Shown one piece after another: positions 21,271 through 34,062 of a stretch of 64,000 bases of DNA. The DNA lies in contig JAALGZ010000006.1 in the NCBI GenBank assembly GCA_015227615.1, forward strand, positions 1,922,001-1,986,000. The letters run 5' to 3'. This stretch comes from Labyrinthula sp. Ha. Taxonomy: Eukaryota; Sar; Bigyra; Labyrinthulida; Labyrinthulaceae. The first letter of the stretch is position 1, and every line of letters starts with the position of its first letter. The translations under genes and the position numbers were made by a program. The notes under the pieces are model-generated. The model searched no databases. It saw nothing but the letters and a program-made list of their open reading frames with translations, and was not told where the DNA came from.

Positions 21271-22868
21271 CTAAACTAAAGGTTCTGAATTTTTACTCAT
21301 GGAAAGCTGTCTCTGCAGTTTCGCAGTTCTGCGTTTTTGTTTCTTTTCTGTCCAACGAACTGATTTTCTCGTCACATCATCAATAGGTTTCTCACGTTTC
21401 TTATTCGCCTTGGTTGCTTTTGGTTTCAGTTTGCATCCACACCAGGACTCGAACACGTCTGGTTCATCGTTTTCATTTTCAGGATTAGTTCCATCTGGAT
21501 TTTGCGCATAGTTATTTCTGGTAGCTATTGCAAAAAGGCCAACAAAACCTGCGAAAACTCCAAGTCCAAATCCAACTGCTGTGAAAGGTGTAAAATGGAG
21601 ATATTCTTGAAAGTAAAGGATTCCACCGCATACTAAGAATAAACGTAAACAAGAAAAAATACCAGCAATCAGCTCATTCAGAGCTGCCTCTATACTAATA
21701 ACAAACACACCTGGATAGCGTTCCAGGCCTTGATTGATCCAGTACAACTGCATGGTCCAACAACACACAAGTACGGCAAGGAGAGCAAACATAAGTGGGT
21801 TTGTAAAAACTCCACCAATGCCATCGGTATTAAACTCATCTAATACTATACTAATAGCGCTTTTCATCATAGTCACACAAAATCCCCCCCAAATACCGGC
21901 CTGTGCACCAAAACTGAATGAGAAAAAACTTTCGGAAGTTTTTCCAATTTGAAAACTTTCTGCAGAGCTAGAAGTTGCTTCACTCCTAATACTAAGAAAA
22001 CACATTAGATTACCCATCACGGCTTCGTGCTTCTGGTGATTTCACTGTGCCCAATCTCACTGAAGAACGCAAGTCACTTCCCATTCTGTGTAGTCCCATC
22101 CTGATATTTTCCCTGCCCTTTTCTCTTAAAGGAGATATAGAGAGAAGGAACTTTGCAATTCTCGGAGCATCAGGATCAATTTTAGCCAATATTATTCTAT
22201 TTCCAACGTAGAAAACTGTAAGTAGTCCAAAGAGGATGACGCAATACATGATAAAACTGGGTTCTCCGTATAGCTTGATTAAGCCTTCAGTGGTTTTAAG
22301 GCCACCATCAGAGGTTGGTGCAAATATCGTTGACATAAGCACACCACAAAGCAGAATAATCATGGCTGAAACATCCCTCCGAATAATTTTCTCGTTGAGG
22401 AGAAAACGAGCCAGAAGTGCGTTTGAAATGATCATCACAGACATCAAAGGAGCCAAGAGAGATTGTTCAGCAAAAGCAAGAGCAGCCGAGAGTAAACCGC
22501 CAGAAGATCCATAGATTACCAATCCCAGAACCCACACAGGTTGCTTCCACAGAGCTTTACTAATTTTATGAAAAAAACAAGAAAAGTTACCCCTCTGCCT
22601 CAGTGCTTCCTTCCAGGTTATTTGTTTCCATGTTCTTATTTATTGACCATTTCTGAAGATTAACTCCAAAGGCCATACAAAAGGCCCCCAAAACATACAG
22701 TGCTACTCCATAGCTCACACAACAGATTTCTGTTTCCTCCTCCTCTTCTTGCAACAAGTTCAGCAAGGCGTTCCCAACGTAAGTAAACCCAACCTCATGA
22801 TTGTCTGCAGTCATTGCACCTCGTAAAGATTCCTTCACAGTTATTTGAAACCCATTTAGTTGTTGCAT
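21271..22868 (-). CDS. NIPA-family magnesium transporter-like membrane protein
   Basis: Exons on the minus strand: 22591-22868, 22014-22559 and 21271-21985, with introns of 31 and 28 nt; 512 residues in one frame. NIPA proteins have nine or so membrane helices of the DMT fold and are linked to Mg2+ transport in endomembranes and plasma membrane. Diagnostic pieces are the first helix with FGVNLQKWSINK, then ALAFAEQSLLAPLMSVMIISNALLA, where NIPA proteins have A.AFAP.S.VAPLG...V..N..LA. Later come a WGGFCVTMMKSA stretch and YWINQGLERYPGVFVISIEAA. The N-terminal loop is acidic (LLQEEEEETE). The cytosolic tail (last ~75 residues) is strongly basic, with KKREKP and KKQKRRT. Upstream is a 6.7 kb gene-poor tract. 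Confidence 0.85.
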
Positions 22869-25800
22869 TAAACGTTTGTACTCAATCTAGCAATGTCTGA
22901 ATTCCTCTTTTGCTTCACAAAATTTGTATGATATGTTAAACGGACAGATCTGGAATTGTTTCGCACTACGTTTTTGGGAAGTACCAGTTTGCACATGAAA
23001 TCTAACAAGTTCTCCGCTGGCTATTTTTGGTGAAACTGCGTGCAATAAAAATCTAGACCACAAATTAAAAATGGACATCAGGTGTCACAGTAAATCAGAA
23101 GAAAAGATACAAATAGACAAGAACTACCCCTTTTAAAAGACTTCACTACCTTTTAAACATAATAATTAGTATAGGATTATTTCTATGCCTTTGTTCTCTA
23201 TCATTGTACAAATGAAAGTGAAAAGTATTATGAAGAACTTTTCATCCACTATGTTGGTGGGTAGTTGTATCACCTTTGAGCTACACAAAGAAGTGACAAT
23301 CGTGTAGAAGAAAATTGAAAAGGTGCAACTGAGAGAGCTGCCATAACTCTGTTTCCTGGTATGTGCATCTTGATCGAGCACTTACTGCGTTTAATATATT
23401 ACAGTACTTGAACAAACTCCATAAGAAGAAACTTGTTCGAGCAAAGTGCGATGGCATTTTGTTTGAGATATGAGTTTTTAGTATTCTAATCTAACTTTCC
23501 GAACTATCCGCTACGACAAACATTCACTATGTCCACGTAGCCTTAACCTTCATTTGCCACCCTGTCAGTAAGCAGGTCGATTAGTCGATAATGCATGCAT
23601 TGAGAAATCACAAAGCCAAGCATTTGGTAGCTGAACGGTGGGTATAAAATCTAGTGTTGAATAGAGCAATAACAATATTTTCTAAACAAAAAGAGTACGA
23701 ACTGGGTTTATTTTTCACTAATAACTCATGTAACCGGGACAAAGGTCGGTCAACCTCTGAATCCAAGCACTTTCACGAAGTCATGTGCTCACACTCACCC
23801 AAATTTCCAAGAAAAGTGCTTCATAATTACATTTTGATATCACAATAACATTGGTGAGTATCTTGTAATATCAGATATTATTCTGAAAGCTCCCTGAAAA
23901 AAACATACAATTTACTCGTGAAAAGATGTAGAATCATAAAGAGAATAATTTAATATTCCAAAGCTTTAAAAGAAAAGCCAATAAAAGTGATCTTAGAAGC
24001 AGAAACTGCCTCTGTCAACTATGGTTGACAGCGAATTAATCCAAAGCCAAAAATAATAGAATTCAAATTATAACTACCGAGATTTTTCAAAGAGCGCTCA
24101 CTCAGAAACCAACTGATTTGGTTTCCAACACGCGTTTGAGTAGTCGAGCTTATCTGACTTCTACTAAAATCTGGAAATAAAACTCTTTGATACAACATGA
24201 ATATTCCGGAGCAGATATTAGGACTAGGAATAGCGAGCTGCAACAGCTGAACGATGGAAGGAATAGATGTGCAAAGCTAATTATGGTCAAATAGGTAAGA
24301 TCCTTGAAGAAAATGAACAAAAGCATCTTAATAAGAAACAGAGTACCCCAAAAGAGATACAATTAGAAGTAGCTTTGCCCAGAAAGCATCTTGATGAAAT
24401 CAAACTGTAAAGAAAATAATGGCCTGCTGGAAGACATTTTCTAGTAACTTCAAACGTTACAAAGTATGGTTAAGAGATATGCGGCACATTCATTTTCGAG
24501 AAATATAGTCCAGAAGCTTTTTTCGCGCTGGTGGACTGCTATTAATCCATTGAAGGAATTGTGGGGTTTAACCTGGCTCTTTCGAAAAAAAGCCTGAAGC
24601 ATGTGTAATGAGTAATTTACTTAAGTACCTCCATGATCACATTTGTGCTTGTTTTCTGTTATGGTACTAATAGGAGTTCTGTAGAACGTTACCACATTTC
24701 AGCAAAAAGGAATGCACCTCATCTTTCGTCAGAAAAGTTGTTGTGTAGAAAATTCGCAATAAATGGGGAACGCATTTTGCTTAACATTATCAAAAAGTAA
24801 ATGTCTGTGAGTCGTACGGAACTAAGTAAGCTAAGCTTATGATATCTTTTGAATGCAAACTAGCATCGGAACTTCTTTATTCATAAAAAGCTGAGAAGTC
24901 TACTAACCTAATATCAACAAAAACAAACCCTGGAAGAAATGCACCAGTTAGTAATTAATTCTTTCTTTAAGAAAAATTTATGAAAAAAAGTATCCAAGTT
25001 TGCCCCAAACGTTTGAAGCATTTACATATCATGCATTTCCTACCAAACTGTCTTCCTTAACATCAGTGACTCAAACCATAGTGTCACTCTGAGGTATGAT
25101 AACCCCTGATGAATCGATTGGAAAATCAACAATCAAATATTGTTTACTACATATTGGGCTTGGAAAGACTGAAAGCGGCAGACAGCTATATTGCTTTCAG
25201 ATTTTATGGATGGGGTGACCCTGTTTTACTTAAATCGATCAACAAAGGTTCTTTGCATAATGGTCGCACATGTTGCAGCAAGCAGAAGGTGGGTAAATTA
25301 ATGGGGATGCACTCTAATGTGCTACATTGCAATAGCTAAAGCTTTGGTTCAGCACCCTTTACACAATTAAGGAAAAAAAATTAAAGGCATATTAATAAGT
25401 CCTGACAATGTGTTAATGAGTCGGAAAGTTGGAGCAAAAACAATTAATTTTTATAAACCTAAGAATAAAAAACCTTTGAATTCAATATAGAGAAAACTAT
25501 GGTTGATCTTAAGATATGATAGACAAAAAACGGAAAAGTTACTACGTTTTATAGAATGTCACACCTTGTCACAACTTTACGAAGTTCTTTATGGTATAGT
25601 TATGGACTTGTTTGGCCATGAGTACTTGACTGATAATGTACAAAAGGTGACAAAGTTAAAATTTTGTTCAATACTTTCTTATTGAAGATCTAATTTAAGT
25701 GCCCTTTGTTTGGAGTACAATGGGTAACTGTCTTGGGGTAAGATCGTCTTAGAAGAAACGGTACTTCTTTTAACCTGTAAATTATTCTGAAACAAACATG

Positions 25801-26015
25801 CCGATATTTGTCTCAGGAAATTATACTCTAAAATGAAAACATGTATTAGAGTAGGTTAAAATAAAATAATCTTTTCAGTTTAAATGTTTCATATAGCACC
25901 TGCAATAAACAGGTTATTTGGGAAAGCAAGAAATTTATTGAAAAATAGAATCAATATTAAAGAAAAGTTTATGAAGTTGTATATATAGAATCCTTGGTTA
26001 AATAACAGAATGGCT

Positions 26016-26055
26016 CGCGGGGGTTCTCTCTCAGGAATATATAAAAGGCCCCCGC
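26016..26055. promoter_or_regulatory. GC-rich inverted pair around a TATATAAAA string
   Basis: GCGGGGG (26017-26023) and CCCCCGC (26049-26055) can pair around a 25-nt loop that ends in atatataaaagg. Such a GC cluster is conspicuous in this AT-rich desert. It could be a hairpin or a TATA-containing promoter of an unseen RNA gene; the transcript downstream, if any, is unknown. Confidence 0.2.
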
Positions 26056-27584
26056 TTTGTGATATTTCGTTATCTGAACTTATTAGATGGTGTGTGCTTA
26101 CGTGTAATTCATTCAGAATTTAAGGGTGCGAATTATTTTCTTTCCTATTCGGGGTCTCATTAAAAGGCAACCTTTTCTAAATACAAATGGGTGTTTGTAG
26201 TTTAAGTATCAACTCTTTATGCGGAGTTAAAAAGATGTCGGCTATACTCAGGGTATCTTAGAATCAAATACATGATGGGGGGGTTTAATAAGCAATTTTC
26301 TGACAAGATCATAATATCTACCCAATCATAGTTATCTTGGGAAAGTTTTGGAGCAGCCGTAATGTCAAAGTAAAATAACCAATGCAACAGGATATCCCTA
26401 AGTCGTCAAGATCTTATGAAAAAACTTGTAGACTATGAGATAATTCGCTGCTCGGATCATGGGCAGTTAAAGTTTTGTTATCATGGCAAGAAAATGTTGC
26501 GTGTGATTGGCTAAGCAGGTACAGATATCACAGGGCGAGGAAAAGGGCTATGGGTCATTTATATTTACATCTTAAGCGCTAACAAAAAGAAAAGAAATAT
26601 AATTGTTGAGAATATAGCAGGAATGTAATATGATATTTTTATCCGAATTCCAAGGAAAATTCTCACCATTGAAAAAGAATACTAGATTGTACAAATTTGT
26701 TTCTTTCTGAGTAAATACCCAGTAGAGTATTCTAATAATTTAAAATACTAAGGTTTGTGTTAATCAATACAATAACATGTATTTTGAGAAGATTAATAAA
26801 CGAGAGTCATTTATGTTGAAATAATAAGAAAAATTCTGCAATAAGACACTATAGATTGACCTTCAAAATATTAGTGAAAAATATATGGCTCCGAATAGAT
26901 TTTTGTGGTGATAATGAGTTATAAAACAGCCAAGAAAGTAAGAATAACATGACGAAGAGAGACCATGAGCTCCAATTTGATTAAGAAGCAAAGCGTTAAT
27001 TACATTCCAATTGAAAGGTTTTTTCAAGGTAAGGTTAGGTCTGGGTTTTCTATTGTTTCATTACAGCCCCTGAAGTGACACATATCACCGGGGAATTAAA
27101 CTTACCGGAAGACCATTGTCACTGCATATAGAAATCCAGTTAACCCTTTTTCTTGCAGAAAATAGACTGAAACAGTATCGCAAATATACAGCATTTAAAG
27201 TAACTAATACTTTTTAGCTATTTACAGGTAAGTTATGTATTTTGTTTTCAAGAACTTTAATTGGTAGTTACAGAACGACGACCCTCGTAGTACTGTGTTT
27301 TTAGAAATTTATAGCAACAAAAGTGACCCATTTATTTTGAACATAGGGGGTTTGCAACTAAGTTTAATAAAGATTATTTCTATCACAAAGTTCATGATTA
27401 TTTAATAGGAAGAGAAACTACACGAAAGGTTCCATACTTATTATAATCTCTTAATCTTAATACTTTGTAGTTGGATAAATATCTATATGATCTTCAATGG
27501 ATATCATCATTTGTTTACTAAATTTAATCTGGGGGGAGTAATTCGTTTATATTTCATTAGTTACTCTAGTCCCAGATCCATAGA

Positions 27585-27806
27585 ATGAACATCAGAAATA
27601 AATTAATGGCTCAGAGGAAAACAGATAAGCAAAAAATAGGTGCAGTAACTTTTAGAACTTCCAAGATGGTTAAAGTTCGTCAAGCGTTTGACCATATTGT
27701 ACCGCAGAAAGAAAGCAGTTTCTTACAATGCAATGTAGTTCAATCGACTTGCGCATGTGGTAGAAAAACATATGTAGAATCTATTGGCTGCTATAACCGA
27801 GTAAGA
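27585..27806 (+). mobile_element. Possible remnant of a Penelope-like GIY-YIG endonuclease
   Basis: A 74-codon open frame ends in CACGRKTYVESIGCYNRVR. This resembles the C.CG..YVGET.R...R start of GIY-YIG endonuclease domains found at the C-terminus of Penelope-like retroelements. No reverse transcriptase was recognised next to it. Short and degenerate, so this is a weak call. Confidence 0.25.
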
Positions 27807-29510
27807 TAATGTAACTGAATTTATAAATTTTCCAGGGTGATAACTGTTCATTTCATTCCTGAATTTATTATCCTACACAGACGCCCATGTAGTATTGAAA
27901 GATTATACAGCCATCACAAAGCTTTGTTGAATTTATTTACAATTCCTGAGATTCAATTATTATTTCTGTTGATTTTGTGCATATGTTAATAAAATCGTAA
28001 GCTGAATATCCCCGAAACAAAATTCATATAACTATTCCCTTTACGTACAAATAAAACTTCTTAGAATTATTGTAATTTAACGGCTTCTTTATACTCTTTC
28101 AAGTCCCGAGAACGATTTGTGTCCAATGTAGTATGACGCAGCATAAATTGCTTAACACTCGCCTTTCACTGTTGCAGTAACAATTTCGACTTAGCGCGAC
28201 TATTTGATTTTACCTGCTTGAGGTCAACTTATGGACTATGGTAGTTAAATTCGGCTTTTAAGACAAAATGCTCTGATACACCGTCTTTGTTCAAAGTAGC
28301 TTTAACTTCTTGTAAGAGATCCCTAAAATTTAACTAGGTTCATCACTATATAATTTAATATAACATGTTCAAGTAATGACAGTTTGGGTACTCCTATAGC
28401 AATAGAGTTTTGGTTAAAAAGTAGTTTTCCTCCATTGGCTAGAAGCAAAAAATTGGGAACAGATACTACTTGAATTGGAATAAATCAAATTGATCGCATC
28501 CACTATTGATGTCCCGTTCTTGGAAAACATATGTAAGAAATCTATAGTCAAACTTGAACTGGATAGATCAGCGTCAACATTTCACATCTTCTGCGTTTGA
28601 TCAGCGGATTTGAACATATAAGTAAAGTTAGAGTTATGCTTAGGTACAGAACCACGTCATTTGCTAATTTTAAAACCTAATACATTCTAGTTAATTTCAA
28701 AATGGTAATTTTGATTCAGAACAAGGTCCTCTCCCCTGAATTATAGGATTCTTTAATGAAACTTTGCTCATTTTGACATTAATGCTATTGACAGCACTTA
28801 GGCTTCCTTAGTATTGCAAGATAGTTGTAAACTTTCCTTTATATGCTAAGTTTCGACATAATTCTCCTTGAGGTATACTGGTAATTCCATTCCTTACTCG
28901 AGCTACCTACAGATTCAAAATCATAAACTTCTATGATATTTGATTTTATACTTCCATTTTAGTCTAGTCTTGGTTAAACCAGATATGTTCCGCTGTCAAG
29001 TATTCTTTCCTTTTATTATCCAATGATAACATAACATGTACATATTTACGTATAGCTAAACAAGCTTCTGAATAAGAACTACCTTACGTAATCTTTTAAA
29101 TCTCTTTATGTACTAAATTAGTAATGTTTTCTACGGAATAAAAATATTTTCCCACTGACAGTATAATATGACTAAAATATTCTGCTGCAAAAATTCACAC
29201 TTGTTAAAATGTCTTATTGATTTCTATTAGTAGTGAATCATCTATTCTCATTACCCTGCTTCTAACCCCCTTCAGCATTGGGGTTGTAAGAAGGTATGAA
29301 GAAATCTATGAAGATTGAACCTAACTAGTTTTGCTAAGTAACTTTATAGTATCTATTAAATACTATATCTATATGGTTACGGTATATAAAAGCAACCATA
29401 CCAACAAATTTATGAACTTGGAATTAAACACAGAGACTTACCTACTGCATAAGAAACAATCTAGAGTTTAAGACTTAACGTTATAAAGAAATCCTGCCAA
29501 TAGAGATGAA

Positions 29511-29521
29511 ATTGCCCAAAA
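29511..29521 (+). promoter_or_regulatory. Copy of the ATTGCCCAAAA motif
   Basis: One of five exact copies in the window. Lies about 107 bp before the ATG at 29628, and overlaps the start of a short alternative frame opening at 29505. Confidence 0.45.
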
Positions 29522-29627
29522 ATTTTTACGAATATAAAATAGTACAAGATTACAAAAATGGAACACTTTATGTTATTGCCAAGTAAAACTATACAAACCA
29601 ATTAAAGAAAAGAAGTTTCAATTATAA

Positions 29628-30380
29628 ATGGGTTACTTTTTCAGTATACAGACAGCAGAAAGTGCACGAAACGAGTTACTAGAAGTGTTTTCTAAGTATT
29701 CAGAAAACTCTGAAAATAAATTGAACCAAGTGAACACACTATGTTCTTCTGTTCCAAATCCAAGAGAACACACCTGCGTACAAAGGTTTCGCAAAAACTT
29801 TTCCTTTTCCATTTATATTCAACACTGCTATAGAACTATTGATGTGCTGCATAATTCTATCCAGCACTTTAGAAAAATTGTGTCTTCAGGGTCTTCAGTC
29901 GTTACTCTAATGTTGCTCTTTATACTGTCCATCTGTTTTTACCTTATAGAGATGGCTATCTCAACTCTATTCCAAACAGAAAAAATAGTTCTTGCAGTAT
30001 ATTTTTTTAAGTTTTCATTTCCAAGATACTTTCTGGGTAAACTGCTTTGCCCACAAGGCTTTCAAGAACAAGATAAATCCCTCCTTGCAGATCACATTTT
30101 AATACTTGAAAAAGGAATCTTTATATACAGGAAGCGATATGCTGAAATAAGTTGTAGTGGTATAATTTCAAGAAAAGTGATATTTTATGAAGAAATAAAA
30201 TCCTTTGTAAAATACGTTTCTTGGGATCAAGTGAAAACCATTAGCTATAAGAAAACGCGAATACAAAATTTCAGAGTCGTGTCTATAAAAATAAGTTACT
30301 GCGATGTTGACTTCCTTGTTTCCAAAAATTTTCTAAAAATAATACAAGAGGAGTTCAGTAATAGAAAAAAGAAGAAATAA
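29628..30380 (+). CDS. Unknown membrane protein with two hydrophobic segments
   Basis: A 250-residue frame that I do not recognise. Residues 1-60 are polar. Hydrophobic stretches lie at about 93-113 (with LMLLFILSICFYLIEMAI) and about 120-140, then comes a basic, mixed alpha/beta-looking C-terminal part ending in NRKKKK. The C-terminal region (about 150-245) could be a PH-like or GRAM-like fold, but this is a guess. The start is uncertain. A different frame opens at 29505 (MKLPKNF...) and could join residue 20 or so of this frame through two ~30-nt introns, although the second would lack a T-rich acceptor. Convergent with the small gene at 30546, 165 bp apart. Confidence 0.55.
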   Translation: MGYFFSIQTAESARNELLEVFSKYSENSENKLNQVNTLCSSVPNPREHTCVQRFRKNFSFSIYIQHCYRTIDVLHNSIQHFRKIVSSGSSVVTLMLLFILSICFYLIEMAISTLFQTEKIVLAVYFFKFSFPRYFLGKLLCPQGFQEQDKSLLADHILILEKGIFIYRKRYAEISCSGIISRKVIFYEEIKSFVKYVSWDQVKTISYKKTRIQNFRVVSIKISYCDVDFLVSKNFLKIIQEEFSNRKKKK

Positions 30381-30545
30381 ATGGATTTTGAAACAAGCAG
30401 TCAAAGCACTTCCGTAACGCTTTGGGATGTGCCCTTCTCCTATTTTGTACATATGTATGGTGCTAGATTTTCAGCTACCTTGTGTCATAGCATTGTAAAC
30501 ATTTTCTTATGTTAATAATTGAATATATCCTTTGCATAATTAGGT

Positions 30546-30953
30546 TTATTCTAGTCCGCTGAATATCATATCTATTTCATCTTTTTCTTCAACTTTTCTT
30601 TTCTTTTGAGGTTTTGGAGTTCCTAGTGTCACACGTTGAAAATAGTTATTCGAACTCTTCAGTATAAAATAGACCTTTGATATTAAACTCAAAAGCAAAG
30701 TACATACATTTACCAAATAACCCATATGTAATTGTTGAGACAGTTCAACTGCGGCTTTCTTAATGATAGTCTGTGCTTTCAAAGATAAATCCTGTTCAGA
30801 GTAATCTGACTTCTTCAGTTTTTCAGTGATTTTGAGAGCATGCAGGCATCTACGATAGAATAAAGCACTTCTATGCTGGTTCTTGTAGCTTTTAAGCACC
30901 TTTGGAAGTGTTGTTAATTCCAAACTCAATTGTGCTTTTTTTGACGCATTCAT
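30546..30953 (-). CDS. Small basic protein resembling RMP1/NEPRO (RNase MRP-associated)
   Basis: 135 residues from the first in-frame ATG. The frame stays open to about 31040, but no ATG or clear upstream exon was found. The segment YKNQHRSALFYRRCLHALK resembles the yKNQHR...yrrl..l motif of the RMP1/NEPRO proteins that associate with RNase MRP in rRNA and tRNA processing. It is followed, as in that family, by a hydrophobic helix (VNVCTLLLSLISKVYFIL). The basic tail KPQKKRKVEEKDEID looks like a nuclear localisation signal and supports a nuclear or nucleolar role. The match is short, so the family assignment is tentative. Confidence 0.5.
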   Translation of the reverse strand: MNASKKAQLSLELTTLPKVLKSYKNQHRSALFYRRCLHALKITEKLKKSDYSEQDLSLKAQTIIKKAAVELSQQLHMGYLVNVCTLLLSLISKVYFILKSSNNYFQRVTLGTPKPQKKRKVEEKDEIDMIFSGLE

Positions 30954-31040
30954 TGGACAAGAATTCTTGGTAATGCCATGTTGATTTAACTCCTTTAACG
31001 CCGTCAAAGATACTTCGCGTTTTGAAACAAGGCTAGAATA

Positions 31041-32658
31041 AGTTGCAGGTTGAGTATGACTCTACAATACAAAAAAATGTTTAAAAGATAATATAATTAG
31101 AAATTGATCTAGCTTTGAAACCAGTTTATAGAGTTGGCAGTTTCTCATGTTCTGTACGAGGCGATTGATGATGCTTGTATAAACCAACTACCTGCAATTA
31201 AAGTTTGCTGTAGCATATATATATATGTTAGGCTCTTCAAATGCATCACAAAATGGAGGCAATTTAATAGTAATTTGATTGTAATAGCTTTTTTAGTGAG
31301 CTGGATGAGGTTTGAATGTTCAGGAGGTTACTGTCCTTATTGAACATGGTGTTGGTGAGAGAAGACTTGACTATTATAAATTACCGAACCACTTAGTCAC
31401 AGATTTTTGTTCCAGGGATAGTCATCGTCATATTTTGAGTTCATTCTTAAATATATCGTATTTGAAAGAAATATTCTCTTTGTGTCTGATAATGTAGAGG
31501 TTATAAATTAAAAGATTGATCACTTGAGGTTTAAATATTACTTTCACAAAACATCCCTTGTCAGCAATTAATAATAAGCCAGATTTCTACTAAAATATTC
31601 TAAACAGGGCCCCATTGTTTCAACAACATCGGGGGCAAAACTAGCTCATAGAGGCGAGCAATAAAGAACTCGTTTTTCAAACTGAGAATGATCTACATAA
31701 GCCTGCGTACTTTGCCTACTGTTTACACCATTCGGGCGCAAACAAACCCTTGAGAAGGAAAACGACTGAGCTTATTTTTGTGCTCTTAGAAGAGACATGT
31801 AGTTGGTTCAAGTAGGGTATTTATTAGAAGTATGTTGAGGGAAGATTGCGGTGTCCAAGTTGGTTGGTAATGTTTACGCAACTGTTACTTAAGTTTGAGT
31901 CCTTCGTATTCAAGTTATGTATAAAGAGGGAAAGTATTTAGAGAAAGCAAAAGCAAAATAAAAACAGCAAAAGAAGTTAGTTTGTTTCAACTTGGATTGT
32001 TTTTGTTAAAAATTAATATTCTTTTAACCCAGTTTACACTTACTACACAACACTTATTCTGTCATATAAGGGTACTTTGTCCTCATGTACAGTTTCAGTC
32101 TCAACAACGCGACACTCACAGCCTAAAACGTACATGCCACTATATGTACTGCCTCTTAAGAAATTTGGTTCTAATGACTTAAGATCTGTAGAGGTTATTG
32201 ATAGTTGTATCAATGAGTAAAGACAACAGTAGGAATAAAGTTGAACATTGAGCCTAGGCTTTATTATCGACCTCCAGAAGAAGAAGGCCTATCGAACTGC
32301 CCTTCAAAGACATGAACCAGTCCTGTGCTTGCTCTTATCCAGCTTAACCCAAGATATAGAATACCAGCAGAATGGAAAAGTTTTTATGTATTGTCTCTGG
32401 GTTCAGCTACCACGAGCCTTCAATCTGTTGAGAGCGTGACACTAGCCACCAGTTCCTTCATTTATCCAACTATTCTGATGAAGATATAATGTCGTTGCTC
32501 TCGCCGTACAACACATATATCCACTTTTACTCCTAACATACCTGTCGACAAATAAATCTCGGAACATAATTGTACTAAAAGAAGTAAACACTGAGACATG
32601 AAGCGGCTTTTTAAGAATTACCTAAAACCTAAGTAACTTTCGAAAACGAACTCGACAT
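31041..32658. other. Gene-free stretch, about 1.6 kb
   Basis: Only short open frames (under 70 codons) without domains on either strand. I see no RNA gene or repeat worth naming. Confidence 0.45.
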
Positions 32659-33723
32659 TTACTCTTCTAAGCAACAAGTCTTAAAGATCAAAGATGTAAC
32701 AACATATGGGTCCATGTTAGAAGCAGGTCTTCTATCCTCGAAGTATCCTTTTCCTTTTTCAGCGGTTTCATTTCCAACTCTGATACTAGCCCCTCTGTTT
32801 GCAACACCCCAACTGAACTTTTCAATGCTTGCAGTCTCGTGAGCGCCTGTAAGTCTCTTTTCGTTTCCTACACCATAAGCAGCAATGTGTTCCTTGTGGT
32901 TCTTTTCTAGCCTTTCGAACATAGGCTTCATTACAGTCTCGAATGAGTTATCTACTTCTCTCATAGACTTGGTACTGAAGTTAGTGTGGCATCCTGCACC
33001 ATTCCAATCTCCAGGAATAGGTTTAGGGTCCCATGACACAATAACTCCATATTTCTCTGCTACACGGTTCATAATGTATCTAGACATTGACATATGGTCA
33101 CCAGCGTCAATTCCTGTGCATGGTCCTACTTGGTATTCCCACTGTCCAGGCATGACTTCAGCATTAACTCCGGAGCAGTTGATTCCAGCCTTAAGGATTT
33201 TGTCCAAGTGCTCTTCTACAAGGTCTCTTCCGAATGCTACATCGGCACCAGCAGAGCAGTAGTATGGTCCTTGAGGAGCAGGGTATCCAAGTTGTACGGT
33301 TGGTCCAAACCCAGATACTGCCTTACTTGAAGGCCATCCAAGAGGAACTCCGTCCTTGAATAGAGTGTACTCTTGCTCGATTCCGAACCATGGCTCTTCT
33401 TCTAGTTTCTGATCGAAAAGTGCCTTTGCTGGAGCTCTGCTGTTAGTTGGGATTGCTTCTCCTTTTGGTGTGTAGGTGTCGGTCATGACAAGAATGTGGT
33501 TTCCACCTCTAAACGGGTCGTGGAAGATGGCACAAGGTTTGATAATAACTTCGGAGTCTTCTCCTGGTGCTTGGCCAGTGGAAGATCCATCGTAGTTCCA
33601 ATCTGGAAGGTCGGAAAGCTTTACAGTCTTTTTTCCGTGAATAACCTTTGTCTTGCTTCTGTATCCACCGTCTGCGTCAATCCAAACGTACTCTGCTAGA
33701 ACGTAGTTATCATATAACGACAT
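32659..33723 (-). CDS. Glutamine synthetase, type II
   Basis: Makes glutamine from glutamate, ammonia and ATP; the eukaryotic type II enzyme is a decamer. Intronless, 354 residues from MSLYDNYVL, the usual length. Visible signatures are [16 protein letters not shown], the metal and substrate region [11 protein letters not shown], the ATP loop [19 protein letters not shown], and [10 protein letters not shown] with [15 protein letters not shown] at the C-terminus. The chosen ATG has an A-rich context (aaaaaaaaATG). The frame is open upstream to a second ATG at 33891, which would add 56 basic residues (see findings). A motif copy lies about 330 bp upstream at 34052. This gene stands alone between two gene-poor stretches. 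Confidence 0.97.
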   Translation of the reverse strand: MSLYDNYVLAEYVWIDADGGYRSKTKVIHGKKTVKLSDLPDWNYDGSSTGQAPGEDSEVIIKPCAIFHDPFRGGNHILVMTDTYTPKGEAIPTNSRAPAKALFDQKLEEEPWFGIEQEYTLFKDGVPLGWPSSKAVSGFGPTVQLGYPAPQGPYYCSAGADVAFGRDLVEEHLDKILKAGINCSGVNAEVMPGQWEYQVGPCTGIDAGDHMSMSRYIMNRVAEKYGVIVSWDPKPIPGDWNGAGCHTNFSTKSMREVDNSFETVMKPMFERLEKNHKEHIAAYGVGNEKRLTGAHETASIEKFSWGVANRGASIRVGNETAEKGKGYFEDRRPASNMDPYVVTSLIFKTCCLEE

Positions 33724-34051
33724 TTTTTTTTCTATTCTTGAAATCGACAAATCTAATCTTTTCTTTGTTTTGATTTTGGTTGCTTTTAAACGGCTCCATG
33801 ACGCGCAACTTAGGTGGGCAAGAAAAATTCTCAGACCGCCCCTCACATACACATTTTCTTGCACAAATTTCCCCTGAAACTTCTTTGGCATGCGGCATAC
33901 TTAAAATATCATGGAAGCAAGTTCTAGTCGATAAGGATTTGGCATGCCCAAATTCCGGCTGTATAATTATCCTAGTACACGTGGGCAAAGAACGGGAGAT
34001 ACAGTGCTGCCTTTTGCAACGCAGGTGGTTAAGAAGAAATGTTTATCCGAT

Positions 34052-34062
34052 ATTGCCCAAAA
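34052..34062 (+). promoter_or_regulatory. Copy of the ATTGCCCAAAA motif
   Basis: Exact copy, about 330 bp upstream of the glutamine synthetase ATG. It is more distant than the copies at 52741-52780 and 61054, so a promoter role for this copy is less certain. Confidence 0.35.

Larger units (their letters stand above)
22869..29504. other. Gene-poor stretch, about 6.6 kb
   Basis: AT-rich with only short open frames. Points of note are a GC-rich inverted pair flanking a TATATAAAA string at 26016-26055 and a possible GIY-YIG-like remnant at about 27585-27806. The rest shows no recognisable protein, tRNA, snRNA or rRNA gene. Confidence 0.45.
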
